From NCBI GenBank assembly GCA_026391235.1, contig JAPLDV010000484.1, forward strand, positions 1 to 6,256: a stretch of 6,256 nt of DNA, in the 5' to 3' direction. Below the pieces are notes generated by a model, which was not told the DNA's origin, made no database searches, and was given only the letters and a program-made list of their open reading frames with translations. Positions 1 through 6,232 of the stretch are shown piece after piece. Position 1 is the stretch's first letter. Every line of letters begins with the position of its first letter. The translations under genes were made by a program, and so were the position numbers. The stretch comes from Bacteroidia bacterium. Its GTDB lineage: Bacteria; Bacteroidota; Bacteroidia; Bacteroidales; UBA12481.

Positions 1-1
1 T

Positions 2-232
2 GCCGGCTCCCTGCCTGAGGATGACCGGAGGATTAAAGTTTTGATAAGCATAATAGAAACATCAGCCGGATTGCGTATCCTGATCCATGCGCCTGACTAT
101 GACCTCTCAGGAATTCCTGAGGTCAATCTGGCTTTTCATAAAAGGATCCGTCTGACCCAGTCTGGTGAGTCTGGATTAGATCCGGTGTCCTTGATTAAGG
201 ATCTGGAGGAGATTGTGGAATTGATTTATTGA
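2..232 (+). CDS. C-terminal fragment of an unrecognised protein (5' end outside window)
   Basis: The frame is open from the left edge and stops at TGA 230-232, giving 76 residues that begin AGSLPEDDRRIKVLISIIET. The tail has alternating hydrophobic strands (IKVLISIIE, LRILIHAPDYDL) and an acidic C-terminal helix (LIKDLEEIVELIY), as in a folded cytosolic alpha/beta domain. A TTG at 41 has a GGAGG 9 nt upstream and could in principle start a 63-residue protein. I prefer the 3' end of a longer gene, because the frame continues upstream in protein-like sequence. I do not recognise the family and see no catalytic motif. It points towards the minus-strand ABC genes, so it is not in their operon. 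Confidence 0.6.
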   Translation, partial: AGSLPEDDRRIKVLISIIETSAGLRILIHAPDYDLSGIPEVNLAFHKRIRLTQSGESGLDPVSLIKDLEEIVELIY

Positions 233-385
233 TTTGTTGATTGCGGAGTCCCGGCAGTTTTGGAACCGAACATCAAAACAGATAACTGGCAGATTATGAG
301 AATGCATCCAAGGTGAATGATGACGAAGCGACCTCACACCCAGACACCAACCCTTCCTTACTTTTATTACACCAGAGGCATTGTC

Positions 386-405
386 ATCCCCGCGAAGGCG
401 GGGAT
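386..405. repeat. REP-like GC-rich inverted repeat
   Basis: ATCCCCGC (386-393) and GCGGGGAT (398-405) form a perfect 8-bp stem around the loop GAAG, within the wider string TTGTCATCCCCGCGAAGGCG. Very similar 'GTCATCCCCGCGAAGGCGGGGATC' units occur scattered between genes in many bacteria (established, from memory). It lies between two converging genes, 154 nt past the stop at 232 and 57 nt past the ATPase stop at 463. It could therefore stop or stabilise transcripts from both sides. No T-tract follows the stem on either strand, so I do not call it an intrinsic terminator. Confidence 0.6.
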
Positions 406-462
406 CGCTTCCCTTACCCGCACCGCCTGGGACTGGGGTGAGTACTTAAAGCCCGGTTAGCA

Positions 463-1143
463 TTATTGGTAAATTTCCCTCACTGCTGCCTTTATTGCAT
501 CGGACGATCCTTTCGAGGGGCTTACAGATTTGATGATCTGCAGGGGGGTGCCGTTTAAAAAGATAATCTCCTGTCCCAGTTTTATGGCCTCATCGATATC
601 ATGAGTGACAAAAATGACCGTCCGGCCGTCTTTCTTCCATATTGTCAAAAATGAATCTAATATATTGTATTTCAGTACATTATCGAGATTCTGGAATGCT
701 TCGTCCATCAGAATAAGGCTTCCTGGGAAAGCAAATGCGCGGGCGATTGACACACGCTGTTTCATACCGCCGCTTAATTGATACGGATAAAAGTTTTCCT
801 CATTTTCGAGGCCGACCAGGCGGGTAAATTTCCTGGCGGTTTCAATAGCCTGATTAAACGGTAATCTATCCAAAAGCGGGAAAAGCACATTGCCAAGCAC
901 GGTTTTCCAAGGTAAAATGCGTGTTTCCTGAAATATGTAGGATATTCTTTCTTCACCAAACCCGGATATTGATCCTGCATCTGCCGGCGTAATCCCACCG
1001 ATGAGATTTAGCAGGGTGGTTTTGCCGCAGCCCGATGGACCGAACAGGCAGGAAATGGAACCGGGTTTGAATTCCAGAGAGAATTGATCCAGGATGACCC
1101 GGTCACCGTAGGATTTTGCAATATTTTCGAGTTTCAGGCTCAT
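463..1143 (-). CDS. ABC transporter ATP-binding protein (SsuB/TauB/NrtD-type)
   Basis: This is the cytoplasmic ATPase that powers the importer encoded upstream. Numbered from a GTG at 1152 (229 aa), it has Walker A GPSGCGKTT (38-46), Q-loop Q75 in YIFQETRILPW, signature LSGGMKQR (126-133), Walker B SLILMDE (145-151) and H-loop H184 in VTHD. Everything needed for ATP hydrolysis is present. The D-loop reads NLDN where SALD is usual, a mild variation. I favour the ATG at 1143 (226 aa, MSLKLENIAKSYG). It overlaps the permease stop as ATGA and is preceded by AAGGTGGA at a good distance, whereas the GTG would sit inside that ribosome site. The 4-bp overlap suggests translational coupling. The fold and family are secure; the imported substrate is not known. 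Confidence 0.95.
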   Translation of the reverse strand: MSLKLENIAKSYGDRVILDQFSLEFKPGSISCLFGPSGCGKTTLLNLIGGITPADAGSISGFGEERISYIFQETRILPWKTVLGNVLFPLLDRLPFNQAIETARKFTRLVGLENEENFYPYQLSGGMKQRVSIARAFAFPGSLILMDEAFQNLDNVLKYNILDSFLTIWKKDGRTVIFVTHDIDEAIKLGQEIIFLNGTPLQIIKSVSPSKGSSDAIKAAVREIYQ

Positions 1144-1895
1144 CTTTTCCACCTTATCGAACGTTTTTCAACCAGCCGGATAATCCATTCAAAGACAGCG
1201 CTGACAAGAACGGCGATCACCGTCCATGCAATTACCTCAGAAACAAGCAGGTAACTCTGGGCATCCTGCATCATGGCACCGATTCCGTACCTGGGCTGGC
1301 TCAGCACTTCACCGATGATCACTGATCTCCATCCGAAGCCGATAGCGGTTGATAACCCGCTGTGCAGGAATGGAAGGATCGATGGCCAGTAAATATCTGT
1401 CAGAATCCTCCTCTTTTTAATATGATACAGATGAGCCATCTGGATAAAAGCAGTGTCAGTTTCACGGATACCCTGACTTATATTGATGGCCAGGATGGGA
1501 AACATGGTGAGGAACCCGATAAATACCGGAACTTGTTCAGACTTAAACCATATAAGAGCCAGCAAGATGATCGCAACTACCGGGGTGGAACGGATTGTGA
1601 TCAGAATAGGTTTGAAGCCTGCCTGGATACCGGAATTTAACCCCGCCGGGATTCCGATGACAATGGCTCCGATGAAAGCGAAAAAGAAACCGATAAATCC
1701 GCGGAGAAGGGTTGAACCTAAAGACGAAAGGAAATCAGGTTTTCCGGCAATGGCGATTAACGAGGTAATGGTATCTCCGGGACCAGGCAGGATTTGTCGT
1801 GAGTTGAATGATCGCGACAGCAATTCCCACCCGACAATCAGGAGTGCAATGACACACAGGCTAATAATCCGGTTTCTCGAAGATAAATTGTTCAT
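1140..1895 (-). CDS. ABC transporter permease (SsuC/TauC/ThiX-like, BPD_transp_1)
   Basis: This is the inner-membrane channel subunit. I take the ATG at 1895 (251 aa, MNNLSSRNRII), which overlaps the binding-protein gene by 35 nt. An ATG at 1919 would add eight residues and overlap by 59 nt; neither has a good Shine-Dalgarno. From the chosen start, hydrophobic segments lie near residues 10-25, 65-87, 102-117, 121-137, 180-196 and 218-240. The family's LPGPGDTI ('LPSP') segment follows the first helix. RSTPVVAIILLALIWF is typical of this permease group. The cytoplasmic coupling loop QMAHLYHIKKRRILTDIYWP occupies the EAA-motif position, but the EAA triplet is QMA and the usual Gly is lost, while the downstream Pro is kept. 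It is followed by the WRSVIIGEVL...GIGAMM block common to the family. The partners are the adjacent ATPase and binding protein. Confidence 0.92.
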   Translation of the reverse strand: MNNLSSRNRIISLCVIALLIVGWELLSRSFNSRQILPGPGDTITSLIAIAGKPDFLSSLGSTLLRGFIGFFFAFIGAIVIGIPAGLNSGIQAGFKPILITIRSTPVVAIILLALIWFKSEQVPVFIGFLTMFPILAINISQGIRETDTAFIQMAHLYHIKKRRILTDIYWPSILPFLHSGLSTAIGFGWRSVIIGEVLSQPRYGIGAMMQDAQSYLLVSEVIAWTVIAVLVSAVFEWIIRLVEKRSIRWKR

Positions 1896-2754
1896 CGGGT
1901 AATTTACCGCCAACGGCATCCGGATTAAAATTAAAAAAAACCTGAAAGTACCTGTCGATTTCGGGCCTTATTTCAGAAGCATATTTGAATTTAAGATTGC
2001 ATCCGGGGATCGAATTTACAGCTATCGCAGGATCCGTCAGGATTTTATGGTATACAATCCTTCGGGCAGCCTGTTCAGGATGAAGGTTAACCAGTTCAAT
2101 GGAACGGTACCAGGCTTCACAAATCTTCCTGATCCAATCCGGATGATCCCGGATGAAGTCCTTCCTTCCCATCAGGGCGGTTTGAGGCATTGCGGGATAT
2201 CCGGGAAAGGCTTTTGCCCATTCAGCATTCAGATCCATCATTTGAAGGATCGAAGGATTCCGGGCGCGAACCAGGCTAACCAAGGGTTCCGAAATAACCG
2301 CGAGATCGGCTTGACCGGCACAGACCGCATTGGCGAGATCGATATGTGTTGGAAAGGAATAATCCAGAATTACATCTTTGTCCGGATTAAGTCCATGCAG
2401 ATTAAGCAGATAGCGAAAAATGATATCCGGAGTGGTACCTTTTCCCATCAGGAAAATCCTCTTGTTTTTAAGCGATTGCCAGCCGTCAATGCCGGTACCG
2501 GATCCCAACAGGTAAAGTGTACCCCAAACGGGAATTGCAATTAATTGATAAGGAAGCCCTTTGTTGTAAAGAATTGCTCCCATGTTGAGAGGCACCACGG
2601 CCAGTTCAGGCTTGTCTTTAAGCATTCGGGCCCTTACCAGCATGGGCTCATCAAGAATCTCTATGTTTAATGGTTTTGGAATGATCTTCCCCGGGGAGTC
2701 GATCAGGAAGATCATACCCATTGAGGAGGGTCCTTGCAAGGCCAGGAGCGACAC
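1861..2754 (-). CDS. ABC transporter substrate-binding protein lacking a signal peptide (NMT1/SsuA-like)
   Basis: This is the presumed ligand-binding subunit of the importer (297 aa, GTG start). Family-like blocks include the N-terminal strand LLALQGPSSMGM (3-14), LAVVPLNMGAILYNKG (51-66), GTTPDIIFRYLLNLHGLNPD (106-125), ADLAVISEPLV (149-159), QTALMGRKDFIRDHPDWIRK (191-210) and the end VGGKLPDEQF. Together they span a complete two-lobed periplasmic-binding fold. There is no signal peptide or lipobox: the first strand of the mature domain starts at the initiation codon. In-frame sequence upstream runs only eight codons (SYSGIEES) back to the TGA of the T9SS gene, and neither other frame there shows a hydrophobic leader. 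Family members are normally exported, so this one is either N-terminally truncated, non-functional or differently used. GAGGAG lies 3 nt before the GTG, closer than usual. Ligand unknown; the related families bind sulfonates, thiamine precursors, nitrate and others. Confidence 0.88.
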   Translation of the reverse strand: MSLLALQGPSSMGMIFLIDSPGKIIPKPLNIEILDEPMLVRARMLKDKPELAVVPLNMGAILYNKGLPYQLIAIPVWGTLYLLGSGTGIDGWQSLKNKRIFLMGKGTTPDIIFRYLLNLHGLNPDKDVILDYSFPTHIDLANAVCAGQADLAVISEPLVSLVRARNPSILQMMDLNAEWAKAFPGYPAMPQTALMGRKDFIRDHPDWIRKICEAWYRSIELVNLHPEQAARRIVYHKILTDPAIAVNSIPGCNLKFKYASEIRPEIDRYFQVFFNFNPDAVGGKLPDEQFIFEKPDY

Positions 2755-2757
2755 GCT

Positions 2758-2763
2758 CTCCTC
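2758..2763 (-). promoter_or_regulatory. Shine-Dalgarno that supports the GTG start of the binding protein
   Basis: On the minus strand GAGGAG is followed by AGC and then GTG (2754-2752). The spacing is short for a Shine-Dalgarno, but this is the only purine-rich site near any in-frame start. The upstream stop codon is 16-24 nt away, so terminating ribosomes could also re-initiate here. Confidence 0.4.
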
Positions 2764-2778
2764 GATTCCGGAATAAGA

Positions 2779-5313
2779 TCAGAATTTCTGCACCCGGATT
2801 GCACTGATTGATTTGTTTGTGACAAGCCGGATCAAATAGATTCCGGGTGCAACCGGATTCTGGTTTTCATCATCGCCCTGCCAGGTAAACCTGTTTTCGC
2901 CAACGAAAAACGAACCCTGATGAATGACCTTAACCTTTTTTCCTGTCAGATCATAGACCGAAAGTTCTCCGCTCATGGTTAGCATGGAGCTGAAAGTGAA
3001 CTGTAACTGGGTGCTGAACGGATTTGGATAGGCAGTTATATCTGTCTGATTTTCAGCTATAGGATTGCTTCCTTCGGGTGAAGGGAGCGGGATTTTGTAC
3101 ATCGACCTGCCGAAGGTGGCAGCTGTAAGCGTGCGGGTAGGTGCATGAAGATAAAGGTCAAGTACCGGAACTTTTGGTAATCCGTTTCCAAAAATTTCCC
3201 AGGTTATCCCTTTGTTTCGCGTTAAAAAAACACCTCCGTCAGTACCAATATACCAGGTGCTCTTATTAACCGGATCCAACATGATGCTGTTTACAGGAAA
3301 ATCCGGCAGGTTACCCGAGATGTCGTCCCAGGTTTGACCGTTGTTGGTTGTCCGGTAAACATGCGGTAAGTAAGAATCCCAGCGGTAACCTGAAATTGTG
3401 ACAAAAGCCTCGGCTTTATCGAATAAACTTGTCTGAACACAGGTGATCCAGCGGTCAGGAAGGTTGGCTGAGATGTTGGTCCAGGTGGTTGTCCCGTTTA
3501 AAGTATTCCACACATTTCCGTCATCGGTTCCGACATAGATAATATTGGCATCCAGCGGCGACACTGAGATAGTTGTCAGGGTTCCATAGTTGACATTAAC
3601 TCCCTTGCCATTGGTCAGATCGGAGGATACCGGCCGCCATGACTCTGCACGGTTGGTGGATTTGTATAAACGGTTTGATCCGAAATATAGGATCGAAGGA
3701 TTTTGCGGGTCCAATTCGAGCGGGCTTTTCCAGTTCATGCGGTCACCGCCGCTGATTCCCTGGGTACCACCCATGAATCCGGCGCCTCCGTCGATCGATC
3801 GTCCCAGGCCGCCATATTGATACTGGGCATATATATAATTATTATCGGTGGGATCTACTTTGACCACAAAACCGTCGCCACCATAAATAGATTGCCATCG
3901 ATTTATCATTCCGTTAGTTACCCGGATCGTGCCATTATCCTGAGTTCCGCCGTAGAACCGATCGGGATTCATATAATCTACCTCACAAGTATAGAATTGA
4001 GTAATCGGCAGATTTTCAATATGAAACGGATTGCTTCCCCCGAACCTTGAAACATAAAGGCCCCCATCACTGCATAATAGTGCCAGTCCATTATCTTTTG
4101 GATGAACAAATACGCCATGCATATCAACATGGGCATTGTTGAAAGTGTTTACCCAGGAGGTGCCTCCGTTTGTCGTTTTATAAGCCTGAAATCCTGAAAC
4201 ATAAGCGATATTCGGGTTAATCGGGTCGACATCAACTTCGCTGAACCACCACCAATAGGAAGCATTTTCGCCCAATTCAGCGGTCCTTGACCAGTTATCG
4301 CCACCGTTAGTAGTTTTATAAATTCCTTGCAGGTATCCTGTTGAATCAGTATAGGTTGCATATAATACCAAAGGATTTGAATCGGAAATATCGATTCCTA
4401 TTCTTCCAACATTACCTTTTGGCAAACCATTGAGGAGTTCAGACCAGGTATCCCCACCGTTGGCCGACCGCCACAATCCGCTGGTATTGCCTCCGTAGCT
4501 CTGATAGGGTGGGCGCCGGGTTCTTTCCCACATGGCTGCATAAATGATTTTAGGATCAGACTGGTTTACACATAGGTCGGAGGCTCCGGTTGAGTCGGAG
4601 AGATAGAGAACTTTCTGCCAGTTGGCACCTCCATCGCGGGTCCGGAATATCCCCCGTTCAGAATTATAGGAGAACAGGTGCCCCATGGCTGCAACATAAA
4701 CCGTATCAGGATTCACCGGGTCGATTTTAACCCTGCCGATACTTCCGGCAGAAGTTAGCCCGGTTTGTGTCCAGGTCGTTCCTGCGTCAGTGGATTTATA
4801 TACTCCATAACCTTCATACGTATGCGAACCGCCGCCGGCATTGGGTTCACCGGTACCCACAAAAAGAACATCAGGGTTGGTTTTTGAAATATCCATGTCG
4901 CCGATTGACAGAGCCACACTGTTATCGAAGATTGGGGTCCAGTTGGTGCCAAGGTTTGTCGACTTAAATATCCCTCCCGATGCGGCACCCAGATAAATGG
5001 TGTTTTTATCATTTGCCGGCATTTCAACATCGGTAATGCGTCCTCCGATGTTTACAGGACCAACGAGAGTCCAGCTCTCCTGACCAGATTTTAATCCATT
5101 TTTTTCCATTGCCATAGTTTGTTCCATGGCTTTGTAATATAGATCGGAACGAAGTTCGGTAGATGGATAGGCCCGTTGCCGGTAAAACCAATCGTTTGGA
5201 AACTTTCCGGCTTCCGGATTCTCAACTTTTTTAATTTTCTGGCAGCCGGTAAGAAAAACAGTTGCTGCTATCACCAGGATGATACTCAGCGGGAAAGGTG
5301 ATGTCTTTTTCAT
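2779..5313 (-). CDS. Secreted Asp-box/sortilin-like beta-propeller protein with T9SS sorting domain
   Basis: The 844-residue protein starts MKKTSPFPLS with a hydrophobic segment (9-21) and a lipobox LTGC (Cys24), so it should be exported as a lipoprotein. Residues about 80-740 carry roughly eleven Asp-box repeats of the form S/T-x-N/D-x-G-x-x-W, for example KSTDAGTTW, RTRDGGANW, KTTNGGDNW and RTTNNGQTW. Their Trp residues lie near 125, 181, 232, 290, 341, 387, 559, 611, 662 and 705, and a degenerate copy GRSIDGGAGF lies near 504. This spacing matches blades of VPS10/sortilin-like or BNR propellers. Residues about 759-844 form a type A T9SS tail (ITAYPNPF...LSVYDLTGKKV...GIYLIRL...VQKF) that sends proteins across the outer membrane. 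No sialidase RIP motif or catalytic set is visible, so binding is likelier than catalysis, but no ligand can be named. The ABC genes follow in the same direction. Confidence 0.93.
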   Translation of the reverse strand: MKKTSPFPLSIILVIAATVFLTGCQKIKKVENPEAGKFPNDWFYRQRAYPSTELRSDLYYKAMEQTMAMEKNGLKSGQESWTLVGPVNIGGRITDVEMPANDKNTIYLGAASGGIFKSTNLGTNWTPIFDNSVALSIGDMDISKTNPDVLFVGTGEPNAGGGSHTYEGYGVYKSTDAGTTWTQTGLTSAGSIGRVKIDPVNPDTVYVAAMGHLFSYNSERGIFRTRDGGANWQKVLYLSDSTGASDLCVNQSDPKIIYAAMWERTRRPPYQSYGGNTSGLWRSANGGDTWSELLNGLPKGNVGRIGIDISDSNPLVLYATYTDSTGYLQGIYKTTNGGDNWSRTAELGENASYWWWFSEVDVDPINPNIAYVSGFQAYKTTNGGTSWVNTFNNAHVDMHGVFVHPKDNGLALLCSDGGLYVSRFGGSNPFHIENLPITQFYTCEVDYMNPDRFYGGTQDNGTIRVTNGMINRWQSIYGGDGFVVKVDPTDNNYIYAQYQYGGLGRSIDGGAGFMGGTQGISGGDRMNWKSPLELDPQNPSILYFGSNRLYKSTNRAESWRPVSSDLTNGKGVNVNYGTLTTISVSPLDANIIYVGTDDGNVWNTLNGTTTWTNISANLPDRWITCVQTSLFDKAEAFVTISGYRWDSYLPHVYRTTNNGQTWDDISGNLPDFPVNSIMLDPVNKSTWYIGTDGGVFLTRNKGITWEIFGNGLPKVPVLDLYLHAPTRTLTAATFGRSMYKIPLPSPEGSNPIAENQTDITAYPNPFSTQLQFTFSSMLTMSGELSVYDLTGKKVKVIHQGSFFVGENRFTWQGDDENQNPVAPGIYLIRLVTNKSISAIRVQKF

Positions 5314-5334
5314 ATTTCAGATATATTCAGGGTA

Positions 5335-5365
5335 CTAAAATAAGCCGTTCTGCGCTCGATTCATA
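5335..5365 (-). promoter_or_regulatory. Candidate Bacteroidota-type promoter of the propeller gene
   Basis: On the minus strand TATG, a 19-nt spacer and TATTTTAG resemble the Bacteroidota consensus TTTG-N19-21-TAnnTTTG, with one mismatch in each element. The downstream box ends 21 nt before the ATG at 5313, a sensible place for a start site. The match is imperfect and the region is AT-rich, so chance is possible. Confidence 0.35.
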
Positions 5366-5448
5366 AGTCATTAATTACATTGAGAATCATATTGGAAAAA
5401 AGTTACCTGGTATTCGAAACAAGATCATTGCACGGAAGAACAAAAAAG

Positions 5449-5758
5449 TTATTTTTTAATTCTTTTTCGCCAAATATTCGAATTTCTCTTGAAATGCAAT
5501 ATAGCGATTATTTGAATTTGATTGATATCCTTTTCCAGCTTATATTATATACCAATATGGGAATTTGCTAATTACATGCCTATAGATATATTTATTCTTT
5601 TTCTCAGAGGCTTCGGGGTGATTTTTTATAAACTTAAAAGCAGCATTGATATAATTAATAAACTCATCTCCAAGGCCAATTCGCTGTATTTCATACCATA
5701 TAAAAGACTCGTCCAGCTCGTTCTCAGCCTCTTCTAATAATAATAAGGCATACTCCAT
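5449..5758 (-). pseudogene. RelE/ParE-family toxin, disrupted by a +1 frameshift
   Basis: Starting at ATG 5758, the frame encodes 72 residues and stops at TAA 5540-5542. It shows the N-terminal two thirds of a ParE/RelE-type toxin: AENELDESFIWYEIQRIGLG (11-30), DEF, NHPEA (46-50), then YRHVISKFPYWY. Families of this kind continue past 'FPY' with a strand and an HxxRxPxxW end. That end is present in the next frame from 5544 down to TAA 5451-5449: YKLEKDINQIQIIAILHFKR followed by NSNIWRKRIKK. Removing one A of the pair at 5545-5546 gives KFPYWYIYKLEKD and a 102-residue protein, the normal size. The coding strand therefore carries one extra base, by mutation or sequencing error. The truncated form lacks the last strand, so it is probably inactive. 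ATG 5758 overlaps the antitoxin stop as TAATG. Confidence 0.85.
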
Positions 5759-5976
5759 TAAACAGACTTATATTTTATTATTATTTCGTTCCAAGTTTTA
5801 AATTTTCCATTTCCTGATCTTATTTTCTCAAGCCTTTCATTTATTATTCGCTGATGCTCAGCAGGAAAAGACATCTCATTTTGTTCTTTTGCAATATTAT
5901 CCCAAAGAAACTGCACGATTTTAATTTTTTCTCTTCTGGATAACTTACTGAGTTTTTCTAATTGTTCTTTTTCCAT
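5758..5976 (-). CDS. Addiction module antitoxin (PF09720-like)
   Basis: A 72-residue hydrophilic, helical protein, MEKEQLEKLSKLSRREKIKI..., resembles the 'putative addiction module component' family. It has the diagnostic pattern LSRREKIKIVQFLWDNIA (family: L-x-x-E-R-x-x-L-x-x-x-L-W-x-S-I) and an E-R-L-E-K stretch followed by TWNEI near the end (family: SWEEV). I choose ATG 5976 because it gives the usual family length and sits 14 nt after an exact promoter box. The same frame extends upstream to 6135, but those 53 residues look non-coding and contain the promoter. The stop overlaps the toxin start by one base, the classic antitoxin-first order. It would bind and neutralise the RelE/ParE-type toxin and probably help repress the operon. 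Confidence 0.85.
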   Translation of the reverse strand: MEKEQLEKLSKLSRREKIKIVQFLWDNIAKEQNEMSFPAEHQRIINERLEKIRSGNGKFKTWNEIIIKYKSV

Positions 5977-5990
5977 TCTTGTTGTTTTTA

Positions 5991-6022
5991 CAAAGGTAAG
6001 AGAATAAAATATTTTATGCAAA
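5991..6022 (-). promoter_or_regulatory. Bacteroidota-type promoter of the toxin-antitoxin operon
   Basis: On the minus strand TTTG (6022-6019), a 20-nt spacer and TACCTTTG (5998-5991) match the known Bacteroidota consensus TTTG-N19-21-TAnnTTTG without a mismatch. The antitoxin ATG begins 14 nt after the downstream box, so the 5' leader would be very short. No clear Shine-Dalgarno is visible in it. Confidence 0.75.
6004..6017. promoter_or_regulatory. Candidate autoregulatory operator: 14-bp perfect palindrome
   Basis: ATAAAATATTTTAT is its own reverse complement. It lies wholly inside the 20-nt spacer between the two promoter elements of the toxin-antitoxin operon. A second small dyad, CAAAA-A-TTTTG (6019-6029), overlaps the upstream element. 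Type II toxin-antitoxin operons are usually repressed by the antitoxin or the complex at such sites. A-T richness makes palindromes easier by chance, so the position is the stronger argument. Confidence 0.5.
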
Positions 6023-6143
6023 AATTTTGGAATATCTTGCAATATGACACGACGAAAAATATGATAGCAGTGAAGGCGCAAAGGGCCGTAGAGAAAAGAG
6101 AAATAAAAATTGAAAATAGAGAAGAACCAACTCATAAATTTTC

Positions 6144-6166
6144 TATCTTTGTTATCGGAATAACAA
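6144..6166 (+). promoter_or_regulatory. Candidate -7 element with overlapping dyad upstream of the 6233 gene
   Basis: TATCTTTG (6144-6151) matches TAnnTTTG, but no TTTG stands at the right distance upstream. Overlapping its last bases is TTGTTAT-CGGA-ATAACAA (6149-6166), a perfect 7-bp inverted repeat where transcription would start. It could be an operator or a hairpin near the 5' end of a leader of about 75 nt. Confidence 0.3.
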
Positions 6167-6219
6167 CAATCTGAGTGGGAGTTTTTACAACCACAAGGAT
6201 TTAACTATCAATCTGATCC

Positions 6220-6226
6220 GGAGGAG
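6220..6226 (+). promoter_or_regulatory. Strong Shine-Dalgarno of the gene at 6233
   Basis: GGAGGAG stands 6 nt before ATG 6233. Most other starts in this window have weak or no such site, so it supports this very short visible reading frame as a real gene start. Confidence 0.65.
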
Positions 6227-6232
6227 TTACTA

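Noticed and set aside
1483..1902. 139-codon plus-strand frame opposite the permease
   Set aside because: It lies antisense to a clear permease with family motifs, and its product resembles no folded protein I can recognise.
2047..2544. 165-codon open frame on the plus strand opposite the binding protein
   Set aside because: The minus frame shows continuous family blocks of a substrate-binding protein. The plus frame has no recognisable domain or ribosome site and is a mirror of the real gene.
2779..2781. TGA recoded as an amino acid, making one long propeller-binding protein fusion
   Set aside because: TGA also ends the permease and the left-edge gene at sensible places, and the propeller protein ends at a typical T9SS terminus, so TGA is read as stop.
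5311..5330. Near-tandem ctgaatatat / ctgaaatatg just before and into the propeller start codon
   Set aside because: Two imperfect AT-rich 10-mers are expected by chance and show no symmetry or box of known function.
5442..5457. AAAAAA-GTTA-TTTTTT dyad at the toxin stop, as a terminator
   Set aside because: The stem has only A-T pairs, so it is too weak for a Rho-independent terminator. The T-run is part of the stem itself.
5380..5737. Two small plus-strand frames (5380-5571, 5522-5737)
   Set aside because: Both are antisense to the toxin, including its frameshifted C-terminus, which carries the family signature.
6071..6087. GAAGGCGCAAAGGG resembling 'GGCGCAAAG' repeats seen in some Bacteroidota intergenic DNA
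   Set aside because: Only one short unit is present, with no tandem copies, so it cannot be called a repeat from this window.
5977..6135. N-terminal extension of 53 residues on the antitoxin
   Set aside because: It would make the antitoxin far longer than its family, and it covers an exact promoter and palindrome. ATG 5976 is the sensible start.
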